A stretch of DNA of 5,744 nt from JAXLWB01 sp046328715. GTDB lineage: Bacteria > Chloroflexota > Anaerolineae > Caldilineales > Caldilineaceae. The notes under the pieces were generated by a model. The model did no database searches. It was not told the DNA's origin and saw nothing but the letters and a program-made list of their open reading frames with translations. The stretch spans positions 1 to 5,744 of the forward strand of contig JAXLWB010000091.1 of NCBI GenBank assembly GCA_046328715.1. Direction: 5' to 3'. Made by a program: the position numbers and the translations under genes. The number at the start of each line of letters is the position of its first letter. Within the stretch, counting starts at the first letter, position 1. Of this stretch, positions 1 to 5,575 are shown piece after piece.

Positions 1-175
1 TCTGCGCGTGGATACAGGTCATGTTGCCATGTTCGAACCCACGGTTGATTTTGATATTGAGTTACAACGAGGCTTCAAAAACATTCTTCTGGGTGGCGAA
101 GGATTGTTTCTAGCATCTCTCCGCGACCCTGGACGTGTATATCTGCAATCTATGCCGAGGCGGCAAAAGAAATAG
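1..175 (+). CDS. AIM24/TIGR00266 family protein, C-terminal fragment
   Basis: Reading from base 2, the sequence encodes 57 residues and ends at TAG 173-175; the 5' part lies outside the window. The fragment begins LRVDTGHVAMFEPTVDFDIE, continues with a KNILLGGEGLFLASLRDPG stretch, and closes with RVYLQSMP and a basic tail. The order VDTGH, then GGEGLF, then a G-x-V-x-LQS strand is the C-terminal pattern of the AIM24 family (TIGR00266, DUF124), whose bacterial members are beta-rich proteins of poorly defined function; the yeast namesake is a mitochondrial protein. No catalytic residues are known for the family, so no reaction can be assigned. The gene converges on the ABC exporter operon, with 85 bases between the two stop codons, so it is probably not co-regulated with it. 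Family assignment is fairly secure; function is unknown. Confidence 0.8.
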   Translation, partial: LRVDTGHVAMFEPTVDFDIELQRGFKNILLGGEGLFLASLRDPGRVYLQSMPRRQKK

Positions 176-192
176 CCAGAGTACATCTATTC

Positions 193-238
193 CTAGAGTC
201 ACCACAATGGGCGAAGATGCCCAATATGGTGACTCTAG
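193..238. terminator. Large hairpin between convergent genes, probable bidirectional terminator
   Basis: A perfect 12-bp inverted repeat (CTAGAGTCACCA at 193-204 and TGGTGACTCTAG at 227-238) encloses a second perfect 5-bp stem (TGGGC 208-212, GCCCA 219-223) with the six-base loop GAAGAT. The two stems are separated only by a 3x3 internal loop, giving one long hairpin. It sits in the 85-base gap between the stop codon of the AIM24-family gene (175) and the converging stop codon of the ABC gene (263-261). That is where a shared terminator is expected. On the plus strand TTTT follows at 245-248, six bases after the stem. On the minus strand no T run follows, so classical intrinsic termination is imperfect in both directions. 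It could instead be a 3'-end stabilising structure or a dispersed palindromic repeat. Confidence 0.6.
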
Positions 239-260
239 ACAACGTTTTACGATTACAGCC

Positions 261-2141
261 CTAGTTTGTATTTACCTCGATCTTCAATTTGCCATCTTCT
301 AGCACGGCTTGCCCCAATACAAGCTTACGATTTGCGTTGATGTATGCCAGCGACTGGTGGCGGAAATAGGTGTTGTACAGTTCGGCATAGTGACCACCCT
401 GTTGCATCAGATCCTCGTGCTTCCCTTCCTCGATGATCTCGCCCTTGCGCAAGACAATGATGCGGTCAGCGGATTTGATGGTGGAAAGGCGATGGGCGAT
501 GACGATGGCGGTACGTCCTTTGAGTACCACTTCCAGTCCTTCCTGGATCTGCGCTTCGGTTAATGGATCAACGCTGGCGGTGGCTTCGTCGAGGATGACG
601 ATGCTCGGATTGCGCAACAGCACGCGCGCCAGTGCCACCAATTGACGTTGACCCATCGAGATGCCTTTACCCTCTTCGCCGACGTCGGTCTGCAGCCCTT
701 GGGGCAAGGCTTGCAGCCAATCGCCGCCACCGACGAGGTGTGCCACCCGTTCCACTTCGGCGTCGTTGGCTTCGGGTTTGCCGTAACGAATGTTGTCGGC
801 TACCGTGCCGGAGAAGAGGAAGGGTGTCTGTGGTACAATGCCGAGATGGCGGCGATAGGAAGAGAGATCAAAGGTGCGAATGTCGCGGCCATCGATCAGC
901 AACTCGCCACCTTGAAACTCGTAAAAGCGGGCTACTAATTTGCCCAGGCTACTCTTGCCTGCCCCAGTGTGACCGACCAGCGCCACCGTCTCGCCAGCCC
1001 GGATCGTTAAGTTAAAATCGTGCAAGACCTGTTCCTGCTCGGTGTAACGAAAATCGAGATGGACAAAGTTGATGCGCCCCTGGACCTGATCCACAACTTG
1101 ATGGTCGCTCTGTGCCACGCGCGCTTCGGCATCGATTAGCGAGAAAACCCGTTCGCTGGCTGCCAACCCCAGTTGAAACTGGCTCCAAAATGAGGCAATA
1201 CTGGTCAGCGGAAACCAGAGCAGGCTCAAACTTTCCAGAAACAAATACCACTCTCCAGGGCTCAAGGTGCTATTCAACACGCTGCGTCCACCAAAGTAGA
1301 GTAAGGTTGCCGTGCCAATGCCGCCGATCGTGCCAAGGACGGGAAAGATGGCGCTAAAGGTCAAGCCCTGTCGCAAGCTAAATTTGTAGACCTGGGCGTT
1401 CACCCCTTTGAACTCATCGTAGATTGTCTGCTCCTGGCGGAAGTTCTTCGCCACGGTGATTCCTGAGATCGACTCCTGCACCTGTGCATTGACCTGGCCC
1501 AAAACACGGCGTGCCTGCTGCGTCGCATGCCGAGCAATACGGCGGAATTGGAGGGCTGTAAAGACAATCACTGGCACTAGGCAAAGGGTGATCAATGCTA
1601 GTCGCGCGTTGATCAAGAAAAACATGGCAAAGAGCACCAGTACCAGGAGCACCTGACTCACCAGATTGAGCGTTAGCGTGATCACATTGGAAAAGTCTTG
1701 CGTGTCGGAAGTGACACGACTGACGACTTTGCCTGCGGAGAATTCGTCGTAAAAGGACATATCGCGGGTTAGGACTGCATCAAAGGCATCCCGTCGCAAC
1801 GCCAACACCACGTTGCCCACGACCTTGGCTGTGTTGGATTGGCGCAGATAATTGAGTGTCCACGAAGCCGCACCAAAGAGCAGATAAGCACCCAGATAAT
1901 AACTGCCTGGCCGCAATACCCAACTGCGAATGTCGGTTGCATTTGCTAGCCCATCCAAACTCCACGAAACGATCACGGGCAATCCAGCGCCCATCAAGGA
2001 ATCGAGTGAAATTGCCCCAGCAACCAACGCCATTCGCCCAGCATGAGGCTGAAAGTAGCTTGCAATCCGTTTTAGCAAGGCTTGGTCAGAATATTCGCGG
2101 TCGTACGCCTCAGCATCCAAGCCATCCATGATAAAGCCCAT
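261..2141 (-). CDS. ABC exporter half-transporter, catalytic-Glu subunit of a heterodimer
   Basis: This 626-residue protein is a type IV (B-family) ABC exporter subunit of the multidrug/lipid exporter kind: a six-helix membrane domain (about residues 35-330) followed by an ATPase domain (about 355-595). Visible motifs are the A-loop Tyr366, Walker A GHTGAGKSS (390-398), Q-loop Gln438, signature ISMGQ (494-498, deviating from LSGGQ), Walker B IVILDE with catalytic Glu519, D-loop SVD, and switch His550. A short tail after YFRHQ (to 626) carries no recognised domain. The start is supported by GAGGAGA (2146-2152), five bases before the ATG; the in-frame Met5 has no such site. It lies 126 bases downstream of a second ABC half-transporter gene on the same strand. 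That partner lacks the catalytic Glu but has a canonical signature, so the two should pair. The substrate cannot be read from the sequence; drugs, lipids or peptides are all possible. Very sure of the family, unsure of cargo. Confidence 0.95.
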   Translation of the reverse strand: MGFIMDGLDAEAYDREYSDQALLKRIASYFQPHAGRMALVAGAISLDSLMGAGLPVIVSWSLDGLANATDIRSWVLRPGSYYLGAYLLFGAASWTLNYLRQSNTAKVVGNVVLALRRDAFDAVLTRDMSFYDEFSAGKVVSRVTSDTQDFSNVITLTLNLVSQVLLVLVLFAMFFLINARLALITLCLVPVIVFTALQFRRIARHATQQARRVLGQVNAQVQESISGITVAKNFRQEQTIYDEFKGVNAQVYKFSLRQGLTFSAIFPVLGTIGGIGTATLLYFGGRSVLNSTLSPGEWYLFLESLSLLWFPLTSIASFWSQFQLGLAASERVFSLIDAEARVAQSDHQVVDQVQGRINFVHLDFRYTEQEQVLHDFNLTIRAGETVALVGHTGAGKSSLGKLVARFYEFQGGELLIDGRDIRTFDLSSYRRHLGIVPQTPFLFSGTVADNIRYGKPEANDAEVERVAHLVGGGDWLQALPQGLQTDVGEEGKGISMGQRQLVALARVLLRNPSIVILDEATASVDPLTEAQIQEGLEVVLKGRTAIVIAHRLSTIKSADRIIVLRKGEIIEEGKHEDLMQQGGHYAELYNTYFRHQSLAYINANRKLVLGQAVLEDGKLKIEVNTN

Positions 2142-2152
2142 AGACTCTCCTC
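2142..2152 (-). promoter_or_regulatory. Ribosome binding site of the second ABC gene
   Basis: On the minus strand GAGGAGA (2152-2146) precedes the ATG at 2141-2139 with five bases after the AGGAG core. This fixes the first Met rather than Met5 as the start. It also shows that this gene has its own translation initiation and is not coupled to the upstream stop codon 126 bases away. Confidence 0.75.
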
Positions 2153-2200
2153 TATTCCGTAGTTTAATCTGGCTCTTGTAAATTCAGCAGAAGTAGAATC

Positions 2201-2230
2201 ATCATATCCTCAAGTAGGACAGTAGGTCAG
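2201..2230 (-). promoter_or_regulatory. Possible weak internal promoter before the second ABC gene
   Basis: On the minus strand CTGACC (2230-2225) matches four of six bases of the -35 consensus. An 18-base spacer separates it from TATGAT (2206-2201), a five-of-six match to the -10 consensus. It would start transcription inside the 126-base gap between the two ABC genes. Such matches are common by chance and the two subunits are expected to be co-transcribed, so this is a weak call. Confidence 0.22.
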
Positions 2231-2262
2231 TCTCCGTATACTGATTCACTGTCTCACTGTCC
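2217..2262. repeat. Nested inverted repeat and tandem 8-mer between the ABC genes
   Basis: GACAGT (2218-2223) pairs with ACTGTC (2248-2253), and inside it TCAGT (2227-2231) pairs with ACTGA (2240-2244). The linkers are three bases on each side and the loop is eight bases. The right arm is part of a perfect tandem duplication of TCACTGTC (2246-2253 and 2254-2261). The second copy offers an alternative partner, since GGACAGT 2217-2223 is the exact complement of ACTGTCC 2256-2262. No T run follows in either direction, so it is not an intrinsic terminator. In the operon transcript it would form an intercistronic hairpin directly after the first gene's stop codon. Confidence 0.45.
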
Positions 2263-2267
2263 AGAAC

Positions 2268-4061
2268 CTACTCATACCTGGCAAAGATTCTTCGATAGAG
2301 TAGACAGCGCTCCAATAACTCCTCATGCATGCCGACATCGATGATCTCTCCTTGATGGAGGACCAGGATCTTATCGGCACGACGGATTTGTGAAAGACGA
2401 TGGGTGATGAGAAAGGTTGTGCGCCCTTCCAACACACGGTTGATCGCCATTTGAATTTCATCTTCAGTGCGGCTGTCGATGGCGCTGGTCGAGTCGTCCA
2501 GCACCAGGATGCGCGGATTGGTGAGCAGAGCACGCGCAATCGCAATCCGTTGCCGTTGTCCACCCGAGAGCGTCACGCCACGCTCCCCGATCTCTGTCTC
2601 ATAGCCATCCTTAAAACTCATGATAAAGTCGTGTGCTTGGGCAGCTTTGGCGGCAGCAACAATTTCATCATGGGCTGCTTTGCCACCAGCCCCAAAGGCA
2701 ATGTTCTCGGCAATCGTGCGCGAAAAGAGAAAGATATCTTGCTCAATGGTCGAAATCTGCGAACGTAGCGCCGCCAGGTTCCATTGGCGTACATCCACCC
2801 CATCAATCGTGATGCGGCCTTCGCTGACATCATAGATACGGTTGACGAGTTTGGTCAGGGTGGTCTTGCCGCTGCCAGTCTGGCCGACAATGGCAATCGT
2901 TTCGCCAGCCGCAGCATGGAACGAGATATGTTTGAGCGCAGGCAGCGTGCTTCCCTCCAACTGAAAGGTCACATCTTCAAAGGCAACGTCGCCGCGCATC
3001 TCCTCGGCATAACCAGCAGCGTTTTCGTCCAGTTCGCTCTCTTCTCGCATTAACTCCAGAATGCGCTCTGCGCCAGCCAAGCCCATCTGCATCAACTGAA
3101 AGGTAAAGATCGAGATAAAGGCAGGAAAGCGTAGCACTCCCATCAGTCCCATATAACTGACCAATTGCCCGATGCTCAATTGCCCCTGCGAATAAAGATA
3201 GATGCCATGAGCAAAGGCTCCGGTCAACGCAAAGCCAAGGAAAAGCAAGGGCAGATAACGCGCTTGGACCTGTCCTTCCTGGATGAAATAGTCGCGAAAG
3301 AGACCGGCATTGGTGTGAAACTTTTCTCGTTCTTGTTTTTCCTGCGCCGCCGATTTGACCACTTCGATCCCAGTAATTGTCTCATTCAACGCTGCATTCA
3401 TCACGCCAAATTGCTCACGTTGCGCACCCGCCACCGGATTCAATTGAGCCATGTAGCGACGCACGGCAAAGATATAGAAGACGACCCAAATGCTGGGTGC
3501 CAGCAACAGACGTGTATCGATGAAGCTGATAAAGATCAAGGGCGAGATGATTGCCATGGTCGATTCGATGATCAGCGCCGCAGCAGGGTTCATCATGGGG
3601 TTGAGTTGGCGTACATCGTTGTTGGCGCGTGCCATGATGTCACCCACCCTCTGTCGATTGTGAAAGGTCTGGCTCTTGCCCAGCAAGGAACTGTAAAGTT
3701 CATCGCGCGAGTCGCGTTCTAGCCGTTGTCCGAGCGTTTCGATCGACCAGGAATTCGTCAGGTCAATTAGGCCGCGGACGATGACGATACCTAGTGTAAA
3801 GAGCGCCAACTCGGTCAAATGCCAGGGATCGGGTTGCGGTTTGAGCACTTCATCAAAGGCGATGCCTGTAATGCGCGGCAACGCTGAAAAGAGCACATTG
3901 GTCAAGGTGGCGCAGATTGCAAAGCTTAACATCAACAACGGATAACGGAAAAGATGGGAGAAGATCCAACGTACAGGGCCAGATCGGTTGTAGGTTATCT
4001 CATCCGATACGCTGAACTCACGTTTGGAGGATGTGGGTATAGACAAATTGGCGGTGGTCAC
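2268..4061 (-). CDS. ABC exporter half-transporter, degenerate-site subunit of a heterodimer
   Basis: This 597-residue protein has the same fold as its downstream neighbour: a six-helix membrane domain (about residues 40-322) and an ATPase domain (about 355-597). Motifs are Walker A GQTGSGKTT (393-401), Q-loop Gln441, X-loop ETEIGERG (488-495), canonical signature LSGGQ (498-502), Walker B ILVLDD (518-523) and switch His554. Asp523 stands where the catalytic Glu is expected, the hallmark of the degenerate subunit in heterodimeric exporters such as TM287/288 and BmrCD. The usual A-loop aromatic also appears missing (FQLEG, 366-370). The start is GTG at 4061-4059, chosen because GGGAG lies seven bases upstream and no in-frame ATG was found just upstream. 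It is the first gene of a two-gene operon. A promoter, a palindrome and an intrinsic terminator lie in its leader, so expression is probably controlled there. Family very sure; substrate unknown. Confidence 0.95.
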   Translation of the reverse strand: MTTANLSIPTSSKREFSVSDEITYNRSGPVRWIFSHLFRYPLLMLSFAICATLTNVLFSALPRITGIAFDEVLKPQPDPWHLTELALFTLGIVIVRGLIDLTNSWSIETLGQRLERDSRDELYSSLLGKSQTFHNRQRVGDIMARANNDVRQLNPMMNPAAALIIESTMAIISPLIFISFIDTRLLLAPSIWVVFYIFAVRRYMAQLNPVAGAQREQFGVMNAALNETITGIEVVKSAAQEKQEREKFHTNAGLFRDYFIQEGQVQARYLPLLFLGFALTGAFAHGIYLYSQGQLSIGQLVSYMGLMGVLRFPAFISIFTFQLMQMGLAGAERILELMREESELDENAAGYAEEMRGDVAFEDVTFQLEGSTLPALKHISFHAAAGETIAIVGQTGSGKTTLTKLVNRIYDVSEGRITIDGVDVRQWNLAALRSQISTIEQDIFLFSRTIAENIAFGAGGKAAHDEIVAAAKAAQAHDFIMSFKDGYETEIGERGVTLSGGQRQRIAIARALLTNPRILVLDDSTSAIDSRTEDEIQMAINRVLEGRTTFLITHRLSQIRRADKILVLHQGEIIDVGMHEELLERCLLYRRIFARYE

Positions 4062-4073
4062 GATTATTCTCCC
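4062..4073 (-). promoter_or_regulatory. Ribosome binding site deciding a GTG start
   Basis: On the minus strand GGGAG (4073-4069) is followed by a seven-base spacer and the GTG at 4061-4059. The site begins three bases after the T run of the leader terminator. Any transcript that terminates there would therefore lack the translation start of the first exporter gene. Confidence 0.75.
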
Positions 4074-4076
4074 GAC

Positions 4077-4106
4077 AAAAAAAGGCGAGCAGCAACGATG
4101 CCCGCC
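4077..4106 (-). terminator. Intrinsic terminator in the exporter leader, probable attenuator
   Basis: Read on the minus strand, GGCGGGCA (4106-4099) pairs with TGCTCGCC (4091-4084) over eight base pairs, one of them G-U. The loop is seven bases (4098-4092), and seven consecutive T follow (4083-4077). This is a complete Rho-independent terminator pointing towards the exporter operon and ending just before its ribosome binding site. No minus-strand gene lies upstream for it to serve, because the neighbour is the divergent peptidase gene. It therefore most likely acts inside the 5' leader of the operon as a conditional terminator. What would relieve it is not evident: I see no T-box, no known riboswitch core and no convincing leader peptide. 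Confidence 0.75.
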
Positions 4107-4125
4107 AAATATCGATAGTGAGGTG

Positions 4126-4139
4126 CGAACTTTTGTTCT
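4126..4139. promoter_or_regulatory. GAAC-N4-GTTC palindrome, candidate LexA-like operator
   Basis: The plus strand reads CGAAC (4126-4130), TTTT, GTTCT (4135-4139). It matches the Gram-positive LexA (SOS) box form CGAAC-N4-GTTCG at every arm base but one. It begins five bases downstream of the proposed -10 box of the exporter promoter, so a bound repressor would cover the transcription start. The position is what one expects of an operator. The identity of the regulator is inference, since other repressors use similar palindromes and no regulator gene is present in this window. Confidence 0.45.
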
Positions 4140-4144
4140 AGGAT

Positions 4145-4150
4145 ATCATA
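4145..4150 (-). promoter_or_regulatory. Candidate -10 box of the exporter operon promoter
   Basis: The minus strand reads TATGAT (4150-4145), one mismatch from TATAAT. It would place the start of transcription near 4138 and give a leader of about 77 bases containing the terminator. The hexamers 17-18 bases upstream (CGAACT or GCGAAC) are poor -35 boxes, so the promoter may be weak or need an activator. Its flanking palindromes support a regulated promoter at this site. Confidence 0.4.
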
Positions 4151-4154
4151 CTTT

Positions 4155-4173
4155 CGAACGAATGGCTAGTTCG
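4155..4173. repeat. CGAAC-N9-GTTCG inverted repeat upstream of the -10 box
   Basis: CGAAC (4155-4159) and GTTCG (4169-4173) are perfect inverted copies separated by nine bases. The half-sites are the same as in the N4 palindrome at 4126-4139. In the minus-strand promoter one half-site falls at the -35 position and the other in the spacer before the -10 box. This is a plausible second binding site, but the different spacing means it may not bind the same protein in the same way. Confidence 0.35.
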
Positions 4174-4333
4174 CGAGGGTTGTAGGCTGCAATATGCACA
4201 GCGCCTTCCGGTGGCTAACGCTCTCGGTTCTGAGTCGTTGCATTGCTCTCCAAATTTCTATTTCCACGATTTTTGCGTTTCAATAGAGCATCATCGTTTC
4301 ATAACAATTCTGTTGACGAATGGAGTTTACAGT
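4174..4333. other. Remainder of the divergent intergenic region
   Basis: This stretch separates the exporter promoter region from the peptidase T start and should contain the peptidase promoter on the plus strand. I see A/T-rich sequence from about 4250 to 4310 but no pair of -35 and -10 hexamers good enough to call. An open frame runs in from GTG 4211 in phase with the peptidase. Its translation (beginning MANALGSESL) does not resemble the family and has no supporting ribosome site, so I treat it as non-coding. Confidence 0.5.
4321..4333 (+). promoter_or_regulatory. Ribosome binding site deciding the peptidase T start
   Basis: TGGAG (4321-4325) lies eight bases before ATG 4334-4336. It selects this ATG over the longer in-frame GTG start at 4211, giving a protein whose N-terminus and length match known peptidase T. 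Confidence 0.75.
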
Positions 4334-5575
4334 ATGAATCAGTTTGATGCCGAACTGCAAGACCGATTAGTCCGCTACTGTGCCATTGATACCCCAAGCG
4401 ACGACACCTCATCTACAGTGCCAAGTTCCGCTGTACAGTTCGAATTGTTGCATCTACTCGAAGCTGAGCTAAAGTCAATGGGTGCCAGCAACGTGCAACT
4501 GACCAGTTATGGCTGTGTGCTTGCTACGATCCCTGCCACGGTCAGCCACAAAGTGCCGACGATCGCCCTGCTCGCCCATGTCGATACAACCACCCAATTC
4601 ACCGCTACAGGCGTCAAGCCGCTCGTGCACGCTAAGTGGGATGGCTCCCCAATTGTCCTGCCTGATGATCCCAGCCAGGTGATCGACCCTGCCGATTTCC
4701 CTTACCTAGCCACGAAAGTTGGCGAGGATCTAATCACCGCCAGCGGCAAATCGTTGCTGGGTGCGGATGACAAGGCGGGCGTAGCGATCATTATGGCTGC
4801 TGCGAATTATCTGCTGCACAATCCGCAGATCGCCCATGGGGACATTCGCATTCTGTTTACGCCCGATGAGGAGATCGGCACCGGAGTGCGCCATGTGAAG
4901 TTGGAGGATGTGGCCGCTGACTATGCCTACACCTTTGATGGGGGCGAAGTTGGCAAGCTCTGCTACGAAACCTTTTCGGCAGACAAAGCGGTGGTGAAGG
5001 TAACTGGCGTTTCGATTCACCCTGGCTATGCCAAGGACAAGATGGTCAATGCCTTGCATTTGGCTGCTAAAGTACTGGAAATGCTGCCTGCACACACACG
5101 CACACCGGACACCACCAGCGGACGCCAAGGCTTCATCCACGCCACCAAATTGAGTGGCGGCTCGGCTGAAGCAGAGATTCAATTTATTCTGCGCGACTTT
5201 GAACGAGACGGGCTGGAATCACATGCCAATCTGCTGCGCCAGATCTGCGCCGCAGTGCAAGCGACCGAGCCGCGCTCGCAGATTGATGTCACCGTTAGCA
5301 AACAATATCGCAATATGCGCTACTGGCTGGAAAATGATATGCGCCCGGTCGATCTAGCGGCGCAGGCGATGCGTAACGTTGGCATCGAGCCGATCTTTGA
5401 AGTGACCCGTGGTGGTACCGATGGATCGCAACTGACGGAACGGGGTCTACCCACGCCCAATCTCTTCACGGGAATGCAGAATATTCACGGCCCGTTGGAA
5501 TGGATCAGCGTACAGGATATGAGCAAAGCCACCACAATGTGCGTAGAGTTGGCGCAATTGTGGGCGAAGGGGTAG
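4334..5575 (+). CDS. pepT: Peptidase T (tripeptide aminopeptidase, M20 family)
   Basis: This 413-residue cytoplasmic zinc enzyme removes the N-terminal residue from tripeptides at the end of protein and peptide breakdown. Family features are present in order: AHVDT with metal ligand His82 and catalytic Asp84; LLGADDKAG with bridging ligand Asp145; FTPDEE with general base Glu179 and ligand Glu180; TFDGGE with ligand Asp202; the dimerisation lid domain (about 210-325) containing IHPGYAK; and a C-terminal RGGTDGSQL followed by NIHGPLEW with ligand His385. All five metal ligands and both catalytic acids known from Salmonella PepT are conserved, and the length is close to the usual 408. The start at 4334 has TGGAG eight bases upstream. 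The gene is divergent from the ABC exporter operon across 272 bases and stands alone here. There is no signal peptide, truncation or frameshift. Identification is very secure. Confidence 0.97.
   Translation: MNQFDAELQDRLVRYCAIDTPSDDTSSTVPSSAVQFELLHLLEAELKSMGASNVQLTSYGCVLATIPATVSHKVPTIALLAHVDTTTQFTATGVKPLVHAKWDGSPIVLPDDPSQVIDPADFPYLATKVGEDLITASGKSLLGADDKAGVAIIMAAANYLLHNPQIAHGDIRILFTPDEEIGTGVRHVKLEDVAADYAYTFDGGEVGKLCYETFSADKAVVKVTGVSIHPGYAKDKMVNALHLAAKVLEMLPAHTRTPDTTSGRQGFIHATKLSGGSAEAEIQFILRDFERDGLESHANLLRQICAAVQATEPRSQIDVTVSKQYRNMRYWLENDMRPVDLAAQAMRNVGIEPIFEVTRGGTDGSQLTERGLPTPNLFTGMQNIHGPLEWISVQDMSKATTMCVELAQLWAKG

Noticed and set aside
2246..2563. 105-residue minus-strand frame overlapping the end of the first ABC gene, which might suggest a frameshift
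   Set aside because: The main frame runs intact through signature, Walker B and switch His to a normal C-terminus, so this is a shadow frame.
3165..3722. 185-residue plus-strand frame opposite the first ABC gene
   Set aside because: It is antisense to a well-conserved membrane domain and its translation has no recognisable domain.
4064..4108. 14-codon TTG reading frame spanning the leader terminator as a leader-peptide gene
   Set aside because: It ends neatly before the GTG start and covers the hairpin, but it has no ribosome binding site and a rare start codon. It is mentioned only as a hypothesis under the attenuator finding.
4110..4117. TATCGATA palindrome in the exporter leader as an operator
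   Set aside because: Eight bases is too short to distinguish from chance, and it lies downstream of the likely transcription start with no second copy nearby.
4211..4333. N-terminal extension of peptidase T from a GTG at 4211
   Set aside because: The extra 41 residues do not resemble the family, no ribosome site precedes the GTG, and TGGAG before ATG 4334 gives a normal-length enzyme.
5088..5108. Short CA-rich run as a possible microsatellite or slippage site
   Set aside because: It encodes ordinary residues (PAHTRTPD) in the intact pepT frame and the run is interrupted and too short to stand out.
4730..5182. 150-residue minus-strand frame inside pepT
   Set aside because: It lies opposite the conserved catalytic core of peptidase T and has no recognisable features of its own.
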